The translations under genes and the position numbers were made by a program. DNA of 64,000 bases. It comes from Catenaria anguillulae PL171. Lineage: Eukaryota > Blastocladiomycota > Blastocladiomycetes > Blastocladiales > Catenariaceae. Positions 32,936 through 44,233 of the stretch are shown here, in pieces (the first letter of the stretch is position 1; every line of letters starts with the position of its first letter). The stretch lies in NCBI GenBank assembly GCA_002102555.1, contig MCFL01000004.1, positions 682,001 to 746,000 on the forward strand. Direction: 5' to 3'. The notes under the pieces were generated by a model. That model was not told the origin of the DNA. It was given only the letters and a program-made list of their open reading frames with translations, and searched no databases.

Positions 32936-33757
32936 TCAATTGCCTTGAATCAGCGTCACGAGTGCGAGCCCACCGAGCATGGCATACTTGGCGTACGGAT
33001 TCTCGTTCATGAATATCGTAAGATATCCAACGTACGGTACGTATCTGCCATTCAACACCAAGCACGTTATTCGTCAATCTTTAGCGCTTGTATATCCATG
33101 TGAACGCACCCTTTCACCACACCCACAACTTCGGAGCGCGTCAACCACAGCTTGCCCGGCTGGCTTTCGGCATAAATGCCTCGATCGTCGGCCTTGTTGT
33201 AATCCCCCTTGGTCAAAAAGTGTTGGTCGCCCGTTTCCGTGCTGCTCACACGCATGCGCTCGCGCTGTGAGTGAAAATGAAGCGATACGCAACAGAAACC
33301 TGTCACTGTACCGGCGTACTTTGAATGGACCTGCAGGATACGATGGACAATGGGAATCTTCTTGTTTTCGAGCTTGTATACAATGATGTCGCCAACGTTG
33401 AGCGCGCGGTTCGGATTGTGCAGAAACAGCAGGTCGCCGCGGGAAAAGGCAGGTTCCATGGATTCGCTGCCGGTCGGAAGCGTTAGAACGGCTGCACCAT
33501 TAAGTAACGCTTGAAAGTGCAAAGCGCTAGCCAAAGAACGTACGTCAGGACAACGACGACGGGTGCTTCAGTGTTGAGCGTGACGGTGGCACCCTTGAAG
33601 TCGACCAGCACGGTCGAGATGAATAGGAGCAGTGACAGAGCTTGTTGAAAGATCTGCCAATACAAACGCTCTGCAGGGATTGAGTCATGAAGCAAAGAGA
33701 TGGGCTAGCCAATAGACGCACCCGCCGGTGGGACGTGGAGAGCGTGAGCAGCTGCAT
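32936..33757 (-). CDS. Signal peptidase SEC11 paralogue, 5 exons (copy B)
   Basis: Second SEC11-type gene, convergent with copy A. Proposed exons are 33722-33757, 33544-33653, 33320-33466, 33110-33244 and 32936-33044, giving 178 aa. Exons 2, 3 and 5 have exactly the same lengths as in copy A (110, 147, 109), and intron phases are identical. Catalytic residues are intact: Ser in [16 protein letters not shown], His in KIPIVHRIL, Asp in KGDYNKADDRGIY. The N-terminal helix (LSLLLFISTVLVDFKGA) and the C-terminus (YVGYLTIFMNENPYAKY) have diverged considerably, so the duplication is old or relaxed. The first exon (MQLLTLSTSHRR) is the least certain part. Either isoforms with different partners or partial redundancy are possible. 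Confidence 0.87.
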
Positions 33758-34499
33758 GATGAAAGGCAAACCAAAGCCCAACTAGTCGTGAGATGAGATG
33801 ATGGTGGAAAGACACCCACGACACGAATTCGAACGGCTGGATGACAGGGCGACTTTTGTATCTGGTTCGAGCAGAGCGCCAAGAGCGCATACATTCAAAA
33901 GCTCCGAGCTCCCACATCATGGCCGACGCCACAATGCGTTGCCACGTCAATGAAGCGATACAGAGGTAAGGACGCGGTCGTTGTAAGGACACAGGGTTCG
34001 GGGAACACGTCGCCGCACTCAGTGACTATCGCTCAAACGGACAATCAGGTTCTAATGGACAGGAGTACTCTCAGATTGCGCTTGCCCTGCGTGCCATCAG
34101 TCGAATGAAGTCCACGCCGCACGCCAAGCTCATTTCGATGACCCTCGCCCTGGTTGGATAGGAACCAGCACATGCGCCGCCTGATCGTCAATCTGAAGAA
34201 AAGGATTTCGCCTTTCCCGGCCAAACGCACGTTCATGGCCAAGAAGAGTGCTGCCCGCTCTTTCTGCGACATAAGGCGGCACCATCACCTGGCGCCCAGC
34301 CGCCTAAGTGAAACCCAACCCATCAGCGGATCGGATCCCATTGAATTTCGATATAACTTGGAAATCGGTCATGGCGTGGAGCTCGTCGATCCAGCCGACA
34401 CTTGTTCACGGGTGGGTCCAACATCGGTCGAGAAGATTAATACTCGGCCCAACTTGAATGCTACCACTCGACCCACTCTCAGCAACTCGGTCGCCAGCC
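33758..34499. other. Spacer, 742 bp, divergent
   Basis: Between SEC11 copy B (minus) and the MED28-like gene (plus). A 119-codon open frame at 34154-34513 does not read like a protein. No gene is supported. Confidence 0.4.
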
Positions 34500-35932
34500 A
34501 TGGAACTGTCTGACTCACCCACGGCCTCACTGCACCGGCCCGTGCCCACGCCCACGCCCAAGCCGAATGCCACTGCCGCTCCCTGGCCCGAGCCCCTCCC
34601 TGATCACGCCCGCCAGCTCCACCTCCTTTTCAAGACCTCGCTGCTCGCCCTCGCCTCGAGCGACCCCTGTGACCGCCAATCCGCACTCGACCAGTTCAAC
34701 CTTTGCTCCAAAGCTCTTGCTCAGCGACTCGTCCGCTCCGTTGCAACGCTCGAGCCGCCAGAGCCCTCTTCACATCGAGCCATTCAACAAGAGGTGGGTT
34801 CGTTGAGAAAAAAAAAAAAAAAAGAAGACTTGACATTCTTCATGTCGCCCAGTTCTCACTTCTTCAAGAGCTGTTCTGATCCAATACACAGATTGCCAAA
34901 CTCCGCCATCACATCCATCACCAACGCCAAACCATAGCCTCCACGCGAGCACGCCTCAACTCCTGGTTCAACCAGCTTGCCGCCCAATCCGACCTCGCAC
35001 ACGACGTTATTGAAGCACGGGCATACGGCGGCAACTTGCCGCCAGGAATCGGCATTGGATCGCCGCCTACTACTGGCCGGCAGTTTTCTACCCCAGGTGC
35101 AATCCCCACAAATGCCTCGTCATCCGCAACAACGCCAACAAACCCCACGGTGGATACCCCGGCGGCTGCCACATCTGCAGAGACGTCTGCTACCGCGTCC
35201 ATGTCGGCCGCGTCCACCTTGGACTCCAAGCCGGGCAGCAGCGTTGCCATGCCCGATCGTGATTCAAGCACGCAAGTGCCCACCGACGACGATCAGAGCT
35301 CGGCCGTCTCAGGATATCCGAGCACGTCTGGCGGCGACACCATGGCCGACGAAGATGACGATGATGAATCGAGTTTGCCATCGGATTGGGAGGAGAGAAT
35401 CAACGCGCAGGCCGAGGCAGAAGTGATTGCCGCACAAGCAAGGACCAACAGCGCCATTTCGGATCGTCGGTCGAGTTTGAGCGGTTTTGTCGTTGAGGAC
35501 GAGGACACGATGGCACCGATCATGGCCATGGATACTGTGTCTGGCATTTCGGATGTGGTCATGGCAGATGCGGAGCAGCAGTCGGAGCAGTCAAGTGCCG
35601 CGGGAACGGCGGGTCAGCCAAACGATGCGAAACCCGCTGGCGATAGCGATGCAGATGTGGATTCGATTTCGTTGAGTGGGCTCGGGTCCGAGGTTCCTGC
35701 GGGGGTGCAAACGCCGCCCTTGACAGCGACTGGCGTAGCTCATCCGGCGGTTGCTTTGGCACCCACGGTGCAGGCCGCGCCAGTGCCCGCGCCCGCGCCC
35801 GTCAACAGATCACATGCACCGCCCCAGCAACCATTGCAGCATCCCGCTCGGCCCTTGCATCCGTTTAGTTCAGCCAGCGCGTTTTTGCAGGGAGATAGTG
35901 ATTCGAGCAGCGAAGAAGACGATGACGACTGA
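34500..35932 (+). CDS. Helical protein, possibly Mediator subunit 28-like, with disordered tail
   Basis: Exons 34500-34793 and 34892-35932 give 444 aa. Residues 30-145 are helical: RQLHLLFKTSLLALASSD, then LDQFNLCSKALAQRLV, then, across the splice, QEIAKLRHHIHHQRQTIAST. Spacing of the hydrophobic residues and the paired-helix layout resemble MED28, a Mediator head subunit. I have no diagnostic motif, so this is a suggestion only. The rest is Ala/Thr/Ser/Asp-rich and disordered, with acidic blocks (ADEDDDDESSLP and an Asp run at the end). The exon 1 donor GTGGGT and acceptor CACAG are in phase. A 15-A run sits in the intron at 34807-34823. Confidence 0.6.
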
Positions 35933-36615
35933 GCTTTATTTGAAATGTAATTGTCTCTCAAGCGTCACATTTCATTGTTTATTTACTTGAGCGGGTCGGT
36001 GCCCAGCGTCTCTCGAAAAACGTTTCCCTGTCAGTGCAGAAAAACGCTGCGCGTCGATCTTTCTGCACGCACATATTCAGTACAGTACCATCCACCAACT
36101 TGCCTTCTTCCCAGAGGACAATACGTTCATTCGGCTTTCACAAACATCCATGCACTTTCCACATTGAAGACCGCATGACTCGCTATTGATATCTTTGCAT
36201 AGACGAGGAGCACCCATCCTTCCCCGACCACATTGACACAGAGCCAGGCTGCCGCACGGCAAGCAAGCACTTCAACGACGCGTTGGCAATACCGTGACGC
36301 TTCTTCCTGCATGGCCATATCGGCAAGTAGGTTGCGAGACACACGGCCATTTTCGTAATCTGCTACCATGACCTTGCCGCCAGCCCTTTCGTCCTCGCAT
36401 GCCCACGCGCCAGCCGCGGCGGCCATGACTGGTTCGTGCACATTGTCCTCCTTCTTTGACATCTCGGACGTCTTGAACTGACGCTGGTCGCTGGGCATAT
36501 CCGACGGTTACCAGCCTGCAACCGGAGTGAAAGCACTCCCCCCAACACATTCCACATTCGCCGCTCGACCGCCGACTGTTTGCTACGTGACTTGCACTCA
36601 CATCCCTCGCGTACC
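35933..36615. other. Gene-free spacer, 683 bp
   Basis: Several overlapping short frames on both strands but none convincing. Probably the 3' flank of the MED28-like gene and promoter of the VTT gene. Confidence 0.35.
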
Positions 36616-38204
36616 ATGGGGAACGGCAACCGGACCCGCCCAGGATTACCAGAATCATTCGGCACAGATTCACATCGCAGCCGATACGGATCCACCGACA
36701 TCTACGATGGCCCCGAGCCCTCCAAGCCTATACCAGCGAGCCCCAGCACCGTTGGCAGTGGACATCGTCGAACCCAGAGTTGCACTGGCGGCGGTGACTC
36801 GAACCACGCGTTGCTTGGGGGATATGTGGCAGCAGCGAGTTCCATGAACCGCTCCCAGCATGTGTGCATTCCTGTCAATAGCAACCAAGACCAACCTTTG
36901 TGCACCTCTGATGCAGCTCCGCCCACTACCTGGTATCGCGTGAGGAGCCACATCAAGAAATCAAGCTGGACGGTCCCCGTCATCGTCATTGTCTCCGTGG
37001 CCTCGGTTTTTGTGAGCTTCTTTGGGCTGCTCTATGTGACATCGCCAGCGATTCCTGAAGAGTGCGTTTCTGATTGCATTTGTTTCGGTTTGTCTTGGCG
37101 GGATGTTTATATTAATACAAACAACTTGTTTTCATTCATACACAGGATCAAGCAAGACCTCAAACTCCCCCGCTCCATCGATCAGCTCAAATCACTTGCA
37201 GCTGCCACCTTGCACATTAGTCACACGCACTTTCCAACCGTCTCTGGCACTTATCTCGTCGCATATACGTTCCTCCAAACATTCTGTGTTCCTGGCAGTT
37301 TGTTCATGACGTGCGATTCCTTCAACTCTACTTCCATACGTACCATCCAATTCTGAATCGACGCATTCTGCCGTCCAGTGTCCTCGGCGGAGCCCTTTTC
37401 CCACTTCCCCTGGCTCTCACACTCGTCGCTACCTGCTCGGCCGTCGGCGCGTCCATTAGCTATCTTCTCTCGGATGCCATTGGTAAACCGCTCGTAGAAA
37501 GGTACTTGGCTGCCAGGCTGGCGAACTGGAGTCGGCAAGTGGCCAAGCAAAGGCATCAGCTCTTTAACTACATTGTGTTTTTGCGCGTGGCACCATTGAT
37601 TCCCAACTGGTTTAGTGCGTCGATTTCATCTCGCCATTTCCTTTGCGAATGCCGCGTGTGTAACCAAATGCTCGCTGCGTCGTTGCAGTCAATCTCTCGT
37701 CTCCACATTTGCAAGTTCCACTTCGCACATTCTTCTTGGCTACATTTTTCGGTACATTTTCCTGCTGTGCCTTAGAATGTCGGGGTTACATTGTTCATGT
37801 CCCCACCTCTCTATCGTCTTGACGCAGGTGTCCTGCCACCCTCATTTGTGTACGCCCGCCTCGGCTCCTCCATCCAACACTTGACTTCCAAGGATTTCAG
37901 TTTCTGGAACCCGCTCAACCTGATTGCAATTGCCGTTTTTTGCACACTTGCCGCGGTGCCTATCCTTGTCCAGCGGTATCGCAAGCGCAACGGCGGCGGT
38001 GACGACGACGACGAGTATGCGCCACTAACGGGACAAGATGACCAGATCGATGAGATTCTGGGCGAATCGGTTGAGACGGTCGTGGACTTGAGTCATGTTC
38101 GGGACGAGTCTGTGGGTCAATGTGATTTGGGGACCATGGGAACGGCGGCGGGAGATACTGCCGAGGTGGTGAAAATGACAGCCGTGGGGCATGTTGCCAA
38201 GTAA
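36616..38204 (+). CDS. TMEM41/VTT-domain (DedA superfamily) membrane protein, 5 exons
   Basis: ER membrane protein of the TMEM41B/VMP1/TVP38 class, which scramble phospholipids and act in autophagy and lipid transport. Exons are 36616-37061, 37146-37310, 37379-37614, 37689-37751 and 37828-38204, giving 428 aa. A disordered N-terminus is followed by a first helix (VPVIVIVSVASVFVSFFGLL). The VTT domain reads QTFCVPGSLFMTVLGGALFP (exons 2-3), SAVGASISYLLSDAIGKPLV, YIVFLRVAPLIPNWFINLSS (exons 3-4), and FFLATFFGVLPPSFVYARLG (exons 4-5). These match TMEM41 closely. A further helix precedes a charged tail with an Asp run. Start at 36616 is preferred over an in-frame upstream codon at 36580. Confidence 0.88.
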
Positions 38205-38581
38205 AGTGTGATGGCGCGAGTGAGCGTGCCTTCACTTTCCGATCACCAAGTAAATAAGTATGAACTGTTGTGGTATCTGTCGGCAAGTTCTGGATGATGT
38301 GCGTTGACCCGTTGATTTCAAACCGTCTTGATTCGCTTTCGCGCAATGAATTGCTCCCCTAGCCCCTTCTTCATCCGTCACGCAACTGGGATTCAAACTG
38401 CTGAAAAGCAAGACGCATGCTAAATGATTTGTATTTTGGGTGCATGAACCAAAGCAAGTGGTCACAATTTTTTGACTTCGTGAACAGGCATCACATTTGG
38501 ACTACATGAGAAGTAAACCGCTACCACTGTGGAAGTGCGAGAAGCAGCAAAACGGCACGCTTGCTACTCTCTCTATCCATC
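38205..38581. other. Convergent 3' spacer, 377 bp
   Basis: Between the VTT gene and the AKT-like kinase gene. No gene is seen. Confidence 0.4.
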
Positions 38582-40365
38582 TTACTTTTCTGCCTGCCCT
38601 GGGTTTGCCTCAGCGACCGCCAGCCCAGCCAAATCGGGCATCGAGTTACTTGGCGTCAAATCCACAGGCAACGTGGTGAAATCCTTGTCAAAGTTTGCAG
38701 TATCCCCAGCACCCTCGACCTTTGGCTTGAACGGCATTGCCACCTGCTTCTTCTCAATAGCGGCCCAATCCAACCCATCAAACCAGGCATGCTTCATAAT
38801 CTCTTCGCCATCACCCGGCCCAGACCCCAACCGCTCCTTGAAGTCCCGATTCAACAACCCTTGCAACAGGGCCTTTGCATTTGGCGACAGCGACGCTGGG
38901 TACTCAATGGGCCGGTGCAAGATGGCTTGGAACAGCTTTTCGACCGACTCTGGCGATCCAAACGGCGGCTTGCCCACGAGCATCTCGTACGTGACAATGC
39001 CGAGTGCCCACCAGTCGACCGTCTTGCCATAGTTTTCCTCTTCGAGAATCTCAGGCGCAAGGTACTCGGGCGTCCCGCAAAACGTCGATGTGGTGTCGCC
39101 TTGGCCAATGCCTTCCTTGCACAGACCAAAGTCGGTGATTTTGACGTGGCCATCATCGTCAATGAGCAAATTTTCGAGTTTGAGGTCACTATGGAGACGA
39201 ACGGTGATTGGGTTAATAGACATGCCCACACACACTGTGGGGAACGTCAAGAACATACCGATACACAATGCCCTTGCTGTGCAAATACTTCAACCCAAGC
39301 AAAATCTCGGCCACATACATCCTGACCCTCTCTTCGGCAAACCTGCGCTCCTTGACAATATGGAAAAAGATTTCACCGCCGCGCACATACTCCATTACAA
39401 AGTACAGCCTGTCGGGCGTTTGGAACGACGCGTGCAGAGTCACCAAAAATGGGTGCGACAGTGTTTGGAGCACGCGATTCTCGGCCAGCACATGCTCGAT
39501 GCTCTCTTCGTCCAGCAGCGACGATTTCTTGATGACCTTGACGGCAAAGAACTGGTCCTGGCGCCCGTTCTTCGCGGTGGCAAGCATCACTTTGCCATAG
39601 TTGCCCTTGCCCAGGACCTTGTGGAAGATAAAGTCGTCGGGCGACTTGAAGGCACACTTTTTCACGGCAGCACTGTCTTGTGCCCCGGCAGTCGCCGACG
39701 ACGCAGATGATCCCACCCCGCTCGAGCCACCACTTGCAACGTTGGTTGACGAGCCGCGTGGCGAAGACGACGAGGCCGCGTCACCGGGCTTCATGGACGT
39801 GCGTGTCTTGCCCTGGATGGCCTTTGCAATGGCCTTGATCCATTCTTCGCGCTCCTCCTTCGTGTTCGCGGACATGTACCTGCGCTCGCCGTTGGCCAGG
39901 ATCAATTCAAAGCATGTGGCACCCATGCGGTCGTTGGCTTGCACTTTGGAACCAGCGAGCAAAAAGTAGTTGGTGGGATCGGTTTCCTACAAAGGACGTG
40001 AAAGTGCATGTGTGTAGCCTGTGAAGAAGATACAAACATGGATGAAACATTGCGTACATGTGCCGGTTCCTTGTAATAGTACAAGATGCCGTCAACGAGC
40101 TGGACCCAGCGCGGGCGCCAGTTGCGGATAAAGTTGCCTTGCTTGTTGAGCCATCCTTCCTTTTGCACTTTGCCATTCATGGGCTTGATGGCTTCGCCGC
40201 CAGCTGCACATTATGCGTTACGAAGTGTAGTCTTGCACATGCATTCACAGAAAAATCGGGATCCAAGCAAGATGACTGCACACCTTTCTTTATATCGTTG
40301 CCCTTGACGACCTTTGGAGGGTTCGGGTTGGCATTGGCCGCGGGCTCAGCGACTGGGGCGGGCAT
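38582..40365 (-). CDS. AKT/PKB-like AGC kinase with PH domain, 4 exons
   Basis: Ser/Thr kinase of the AKT type, acting downstream of phosphoinositides. Exons are 40284-40365, 40058-40203, 39259-39986 and 38582-39188, giving 520 aa. The PH domain spans residues 37-135 (KEGWLNKQGNFIRNWRPRW, then FELILANGERRYMSA). The kinase domain has LGKGNYGKVMLATAK, Lys in FAVKVIKKS, the catalytic loop YRDLKLENLL (created by the exon 3/4 join), TDFGLCKEG, and the activation loop TTSTFCGTPEYLAPE. The AGC tail has PFKPKVEGAGDTANFD and a turn-motif candidate DLTPSNS. No hydrophobic motif (FxxF-S/T) follows; the protein ends PGQAEK. That absence is unusual for AKT. YPK/SCH9-type kinases are less likely because they lack an N-terminal PH domain. 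Confidence 0.88.
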
Positions 40366-40932
40366 GATTCGGCGCGGTTTTGGATGGCAAAATACCGGAT
40401 CGGCTGGCGGATTGATATGGCAGCTATGGGTTGCAGGGAGTGCAAGTTTGCATTGAGAGTAGCTCTTGTCAGGCTGACGTGTATTGCCAATACAGCATTC
40501 GATGCCAGCGATTCGAGAGCATGAGACGAGATGCTGCGACGCTTCCCTGCGGACAATTCGATCGAACTTGACGCGTCAAAAACATATTGACAAGTGTTCG
40601 GTGGCACGCCACTCCGTCAACCCACCAAGTTACGTCTCCAACATGTGCTCATTGAGGGCGCCCATGAAGGTACATGGCAGTGAATGAAAGACCGAGCAGG
40701 TCTTCAAATGATTCCGTGCACGATGCGATGATGATGTGATCATGTCTCACCTGCGGCAGTCTCAGACTCGTTGGGCAGCCAGCTTGCTCAACGAGATGGA
40801 AATGCCTTGAATTTGTCTCACCGCTCCTTCAAGTTCGGACCTACGAAGCGCGATAAATGCTTGGCACACTCTCCCTCCGCGTGTTGCATGTCACCACAGG
40901 TCTAATGAAAAGCCCTATCGATATCCAGAATC
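40366..40932. other. Divergent promoter region, 567 bp
   Basis: Between the AKT-like gene and the coiled-coil gene. No gene is seen. Confidence 0.4.
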
Positions 40933-42272
40933 ATGAATCCATACATGTCCGCCACAACCTCCGCAGCGTCGACTGCCGACAAAGACTTTGCCCACATGCG
41001 CTCCACATCCACGGGCTTCGAACTGGTCCGCGACCCGACCCTGTCACACTCGGACACGTACTCGGCCGGCACCGACTCGCCGCACACGCGGTCTTCCGAA
41101 TCCGCCTCACCGGCATTTGGCCACACGTCCTCGTCGGCGCACACCGAGTCGACCACAACCACGCCCTTGACGCGGTCGTCCACGGGCTCGTCGGCCGAGA
41201 CGGTGACACCAGGCAATGCGAGGCAGGAGCAGTTTGAGCTGGCGCAAACAGACCCGGACCTTGGATCGCCGACACCACCCTCGCCGTGGTTGTCGAGCTC
41301 GGTCGGCACGATTGCAGCGGTCGGAATGCCACCGCGCGAGCCAGAGTCTCAACCGCCGGGATTGTTGACTCAGAAATCGTCGTCGTCAGTGATTCGGCCG
41401 GTGAACTTGGGCAGCGATATGCTTGGTACCACGACAAAGGATATGACGATTGAGGTACATGTATTCAATTATCTTCTGCGCATGGTCTTACGCTTCTGAC
41501 TTGCTAACACACACTTCCACCAGCCTACGAGCGCCATTCCCCACACGCCAGGTCCCCACTCACTTTCGACCGTATCCAACCTCGGCTCCATCGACGACCG
41601 CCCCTGCTCGTCCACCTCGTCCTCTGCCGTCTCACCCACAAGCCCGGCCGCTGCCGACACGTCGCCCTCGCTGTTCCCACCTGGCCCCGCACCTCCGCTT
41701 CGGCCACGCCCGTCGGCATCCAAAATGTCTGTGCTCCACAAAGGCCCGCAAACAAGCTTGCCCGGCGACAAGTTGCGCCTCGACCCATTCATCCATTCGT
41801 GTGGCGACGACCAAGCAGCCAGTGCGGATCCGCATTCGGAGGCTCAGTTGCTCGAGGACAATTGTGACCTGTTGTGGCAGTTGCGGCGCGTGCACCGGAT
41901 CGTCAAGCAGGCAGGCAAGTTGGCGGACAAGTTGGCCGACCTGGTAGCTGAGGAACGAAAGGTAGATCGCAAGTTGGTGCGTTGTCCAGTTCTCCGCTTG
42001 CATTTAGTCAAGCTGTGACATGCTGACTTTGGGCCACATGTGTTCAGGCCGATGTATCGCACATGCGTGCACAAATGCTTGGTCGGGTTTTGGGCCCAGA
42101 CGAGCGGCGTGGTCACGGTAACATTCAGGGTCGAGCAAGGATGGTGGGCGAATTCGGTCGCCATGACCACCCCCCTCGTCATTATCATCATCATCATCAC
42201 GCGGTCGAAACGTTGTATGGGTTGGGTATGCGCGGTCCAATTGGGCCGCGGAGTTCGAGGATGCTGTTTTGA
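40933..42272 (+). CDS. Unrecognised Ser/Thr-rich protein with coiled coil, 3 exons
   Basis: Exons 40933-41454, 41524-41976 and 42048-42272, all phase 0, give 399 aa. I do not recognise a family. The first 270 residues are Ser/Thr/Pro-rich and disordered, with many SP/TP sites. Residues about 285-340 are helical and charged: LEDNCDLLWQLRRVHRIVKQ, then a Lys/Ala/Leu/Asp heptad stretch ending ERKVDRKLADVSHMRAQM. The C-terminus contains a run of five His and Arg/Gly-rich sequence. The consistent phases and acceptors (TTCCACCAG, GTTCAG) support a real gene. A cytoskeletal or membrane-adaptor role would fit the layout but is a guess. Confidence 0.65.
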
Positions 42273-42633
42273 ACTGTTAACATCAAGTATTGGAGTGTGA
42301 ACCCACAGGTCGCTTACTTTACCGGTCGACATTCAATGAATGCAGCTTGAAGACGAAAGCCAGCAGTGAAATCAGGGACTTATGATACACGGCGAGAAGG
42401 GGAGCTAAAGAAAATGAGCGGGAAACGCAATGCAGGATGAGAGACCCAAAGCACCAGAGAGGGAAAAGTCAAGCAAGGAGTGCAAAGGAGGTCGACAAGC
42501 GTCAAGTCGAAGGAAGGAAAGAGCGGGGTTAAATGGAGACAAATAAATAACTGGCAGAATAAGTCAGTCAACGGGAAGGAGAAACGATAAGGCATTGTAC
42601 AAGCTTGGCCGCATCAAGCGGATACCAAGCCGC
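42273..42633. other. Convergent spacer, 361 bp
   Basis: Purine-rich 3' flanks of two convergent genes. No gene is seen. Confidence 0.4.
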
Positions 42634-43535
42634 TCACCAAACCAAAAGCGCCATAAAAACGGCGAATGCAATGAAGAGGAGCGACACGAGGAACCAGAAA
42701 CAGCCCCACAGTTGTGCTGGACACCCATATCGACTCGCAAACACGGCAGCATCTGAACTGTTGACTTTGCGCGTGATGAGATCCTCGACAATGTCCCACA
42801 GACTGTACATGGCCGACATGACCTTTGAAAGAGCAGGGCAACGGAAGAGTAGGTGAGCAACTTGAATGACAGCCAATCGGATGGATGGCGAGGCTAAAAC
42901 AAGCGTACTCCAAGGAAAAGAACAACGTAAACCAACCCGGACCCATCCGCAGTCAAGACCCACAGCGCAGGAAACAGGGCAATGAAGACAAATGTCAGCC
43001 CGCGCGTAAACCAGTCCTCTGCCCACCACAAGGTCGCCAGCAGGCACAGGCAAACAAACACGGACGCCACTTTGGACGCCAAAATGTTGAACCCGCAAAA
43101 GATGAGGAACGAGCCAATCACGGCCGAGCCAATGTAGCCAGCAGGGAGGACGCAGCATTGCCTTCCGCCGCGCATTTTTGTGACGCCGCCCTCGTTGGGG
43201 TCAACGGAAATCGCCTCGATGCGCGCGCCCGTGCATTTACCCGCGAGCGCGTGTCCGAATTCGTGGAAGGCGACCGTGATGAGTTTGAATGGGTAGAGAA
43301 TGTGTTTTAGAACGGGGAAATTCCACAGGATGAGGATGGACACAAAGTAGATGCCAATGAGCATGAATGTGAATCGCTGGTGCTCGCTGGGATTGGACAG
43401 CTTGTACATGAGGTTGGTTTCGATGGTGGCAGGGTCGTTTGAGTTGAAGATGCCAGGGAAAGTGACGGGTGATTGCTGAGCAGCGACCACCAAGAAGGAC
43501 GCGGTAGGAGTTGGGGGCAGTGGTGGCGGCGCCAT
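42634..43535 (-). CDS. Peptidase M50B-like membrane protein, 2 exons
   Basis: Integral membrane protein of the fungal M50B-like family. Exons 42909-43535 and 42634-42822 give 271 aa. The zinc motif HEFGH is in TVAFHEFGHALAGKCTGARI, followed by the family stretch ISVDPNEGGVTKMRGG. At least five hydrophobic segments are present (FMLIGIYFVSILILW, YIGSAVIGSFLIFCGFNILA, VFVCLCLLATLWWAEDW, LTFVFIALFPALWVL and, from exon 2, FWFLVSLLFIAFAVFMALL). Location is probably the ER or vacuole membrane. Whether it is an active protease is not known; the second zinc-ligand region (NPD) typical of site-2 proteases is not obvious. An upstream in-frame codon at 43637 exists, but ATG at 43535 gives the more natural start. 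Confidence 0.85.
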
Positions 43536-44233
43536 GGTGACTGGGGATACGAAATGCTGGGCTGAAGGGCTGGACGAGGCCGCGAGGGGGAGCTGTCCGA
43601 GTGATAAATGAAAGACTTTGAAAGAGACGTGCGGCACGCGGGTGCCAAGACTTGGAAATGTAGCGGATTCTGGAAGACCCAGTGCAGTGCGGTGAGCAAA
43701 GTATTTTGCTTACTGGGGCCAGAAAGTCAGCAGGGCAGCGTTGGCTGGCTGCGTGAATGGGTCGATGGTATTTATTGAGATGCTTCAGCTTCGAGTCGAG
43801 ATGCTCTGCTGACAGTTTGGTGCACTATTCATAGCACAATGCCTATTTACAAATGATTGTGCGAGAGCATGGGCTGGTAAGAATTGGGCCATTGGAGTTG
43901 GAGGGTGTGGCGCGCCATCGATGGAACAAACATAGAAGCTCTATGGAATACAGCCGGCCCAAGGTCGCCGATCCAACAGGGTTTCTCTGAGTCATGGCAT
44001 TTGTCTTCATGCAAGCCCATCATGGCCGGGACGTTGGGTGTCGGTCCAAAGAGAGAGTAAACATGTGTATCATTGACTATCATCGTAATGAAAGAGCTCA
44101 CAAGAACAGGGAAGTGAGAAAAATTCTATGGGTGGGAAACACGCCCAGAGTGATGAAAGTAGGGAAACGACCATGACATGGCCCAGATGCAGGCAGAAAT
44201 GCAGGCACATCAGCCGAGGTGGGTCGAATCAAG
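43536..44233. other. Gene-free spacer, 698 bp
   Basis: Between the M50B-like and secreted-protein genes. Nothing convincing is seen. Confidence 0.4.

Noticed and set aside
34154-34513. 119-codon plus-strand ORF upstream of the MED28-like gene
   Set aside because: Composition is not protein-like and it overlaps the next gene's start in another frame.
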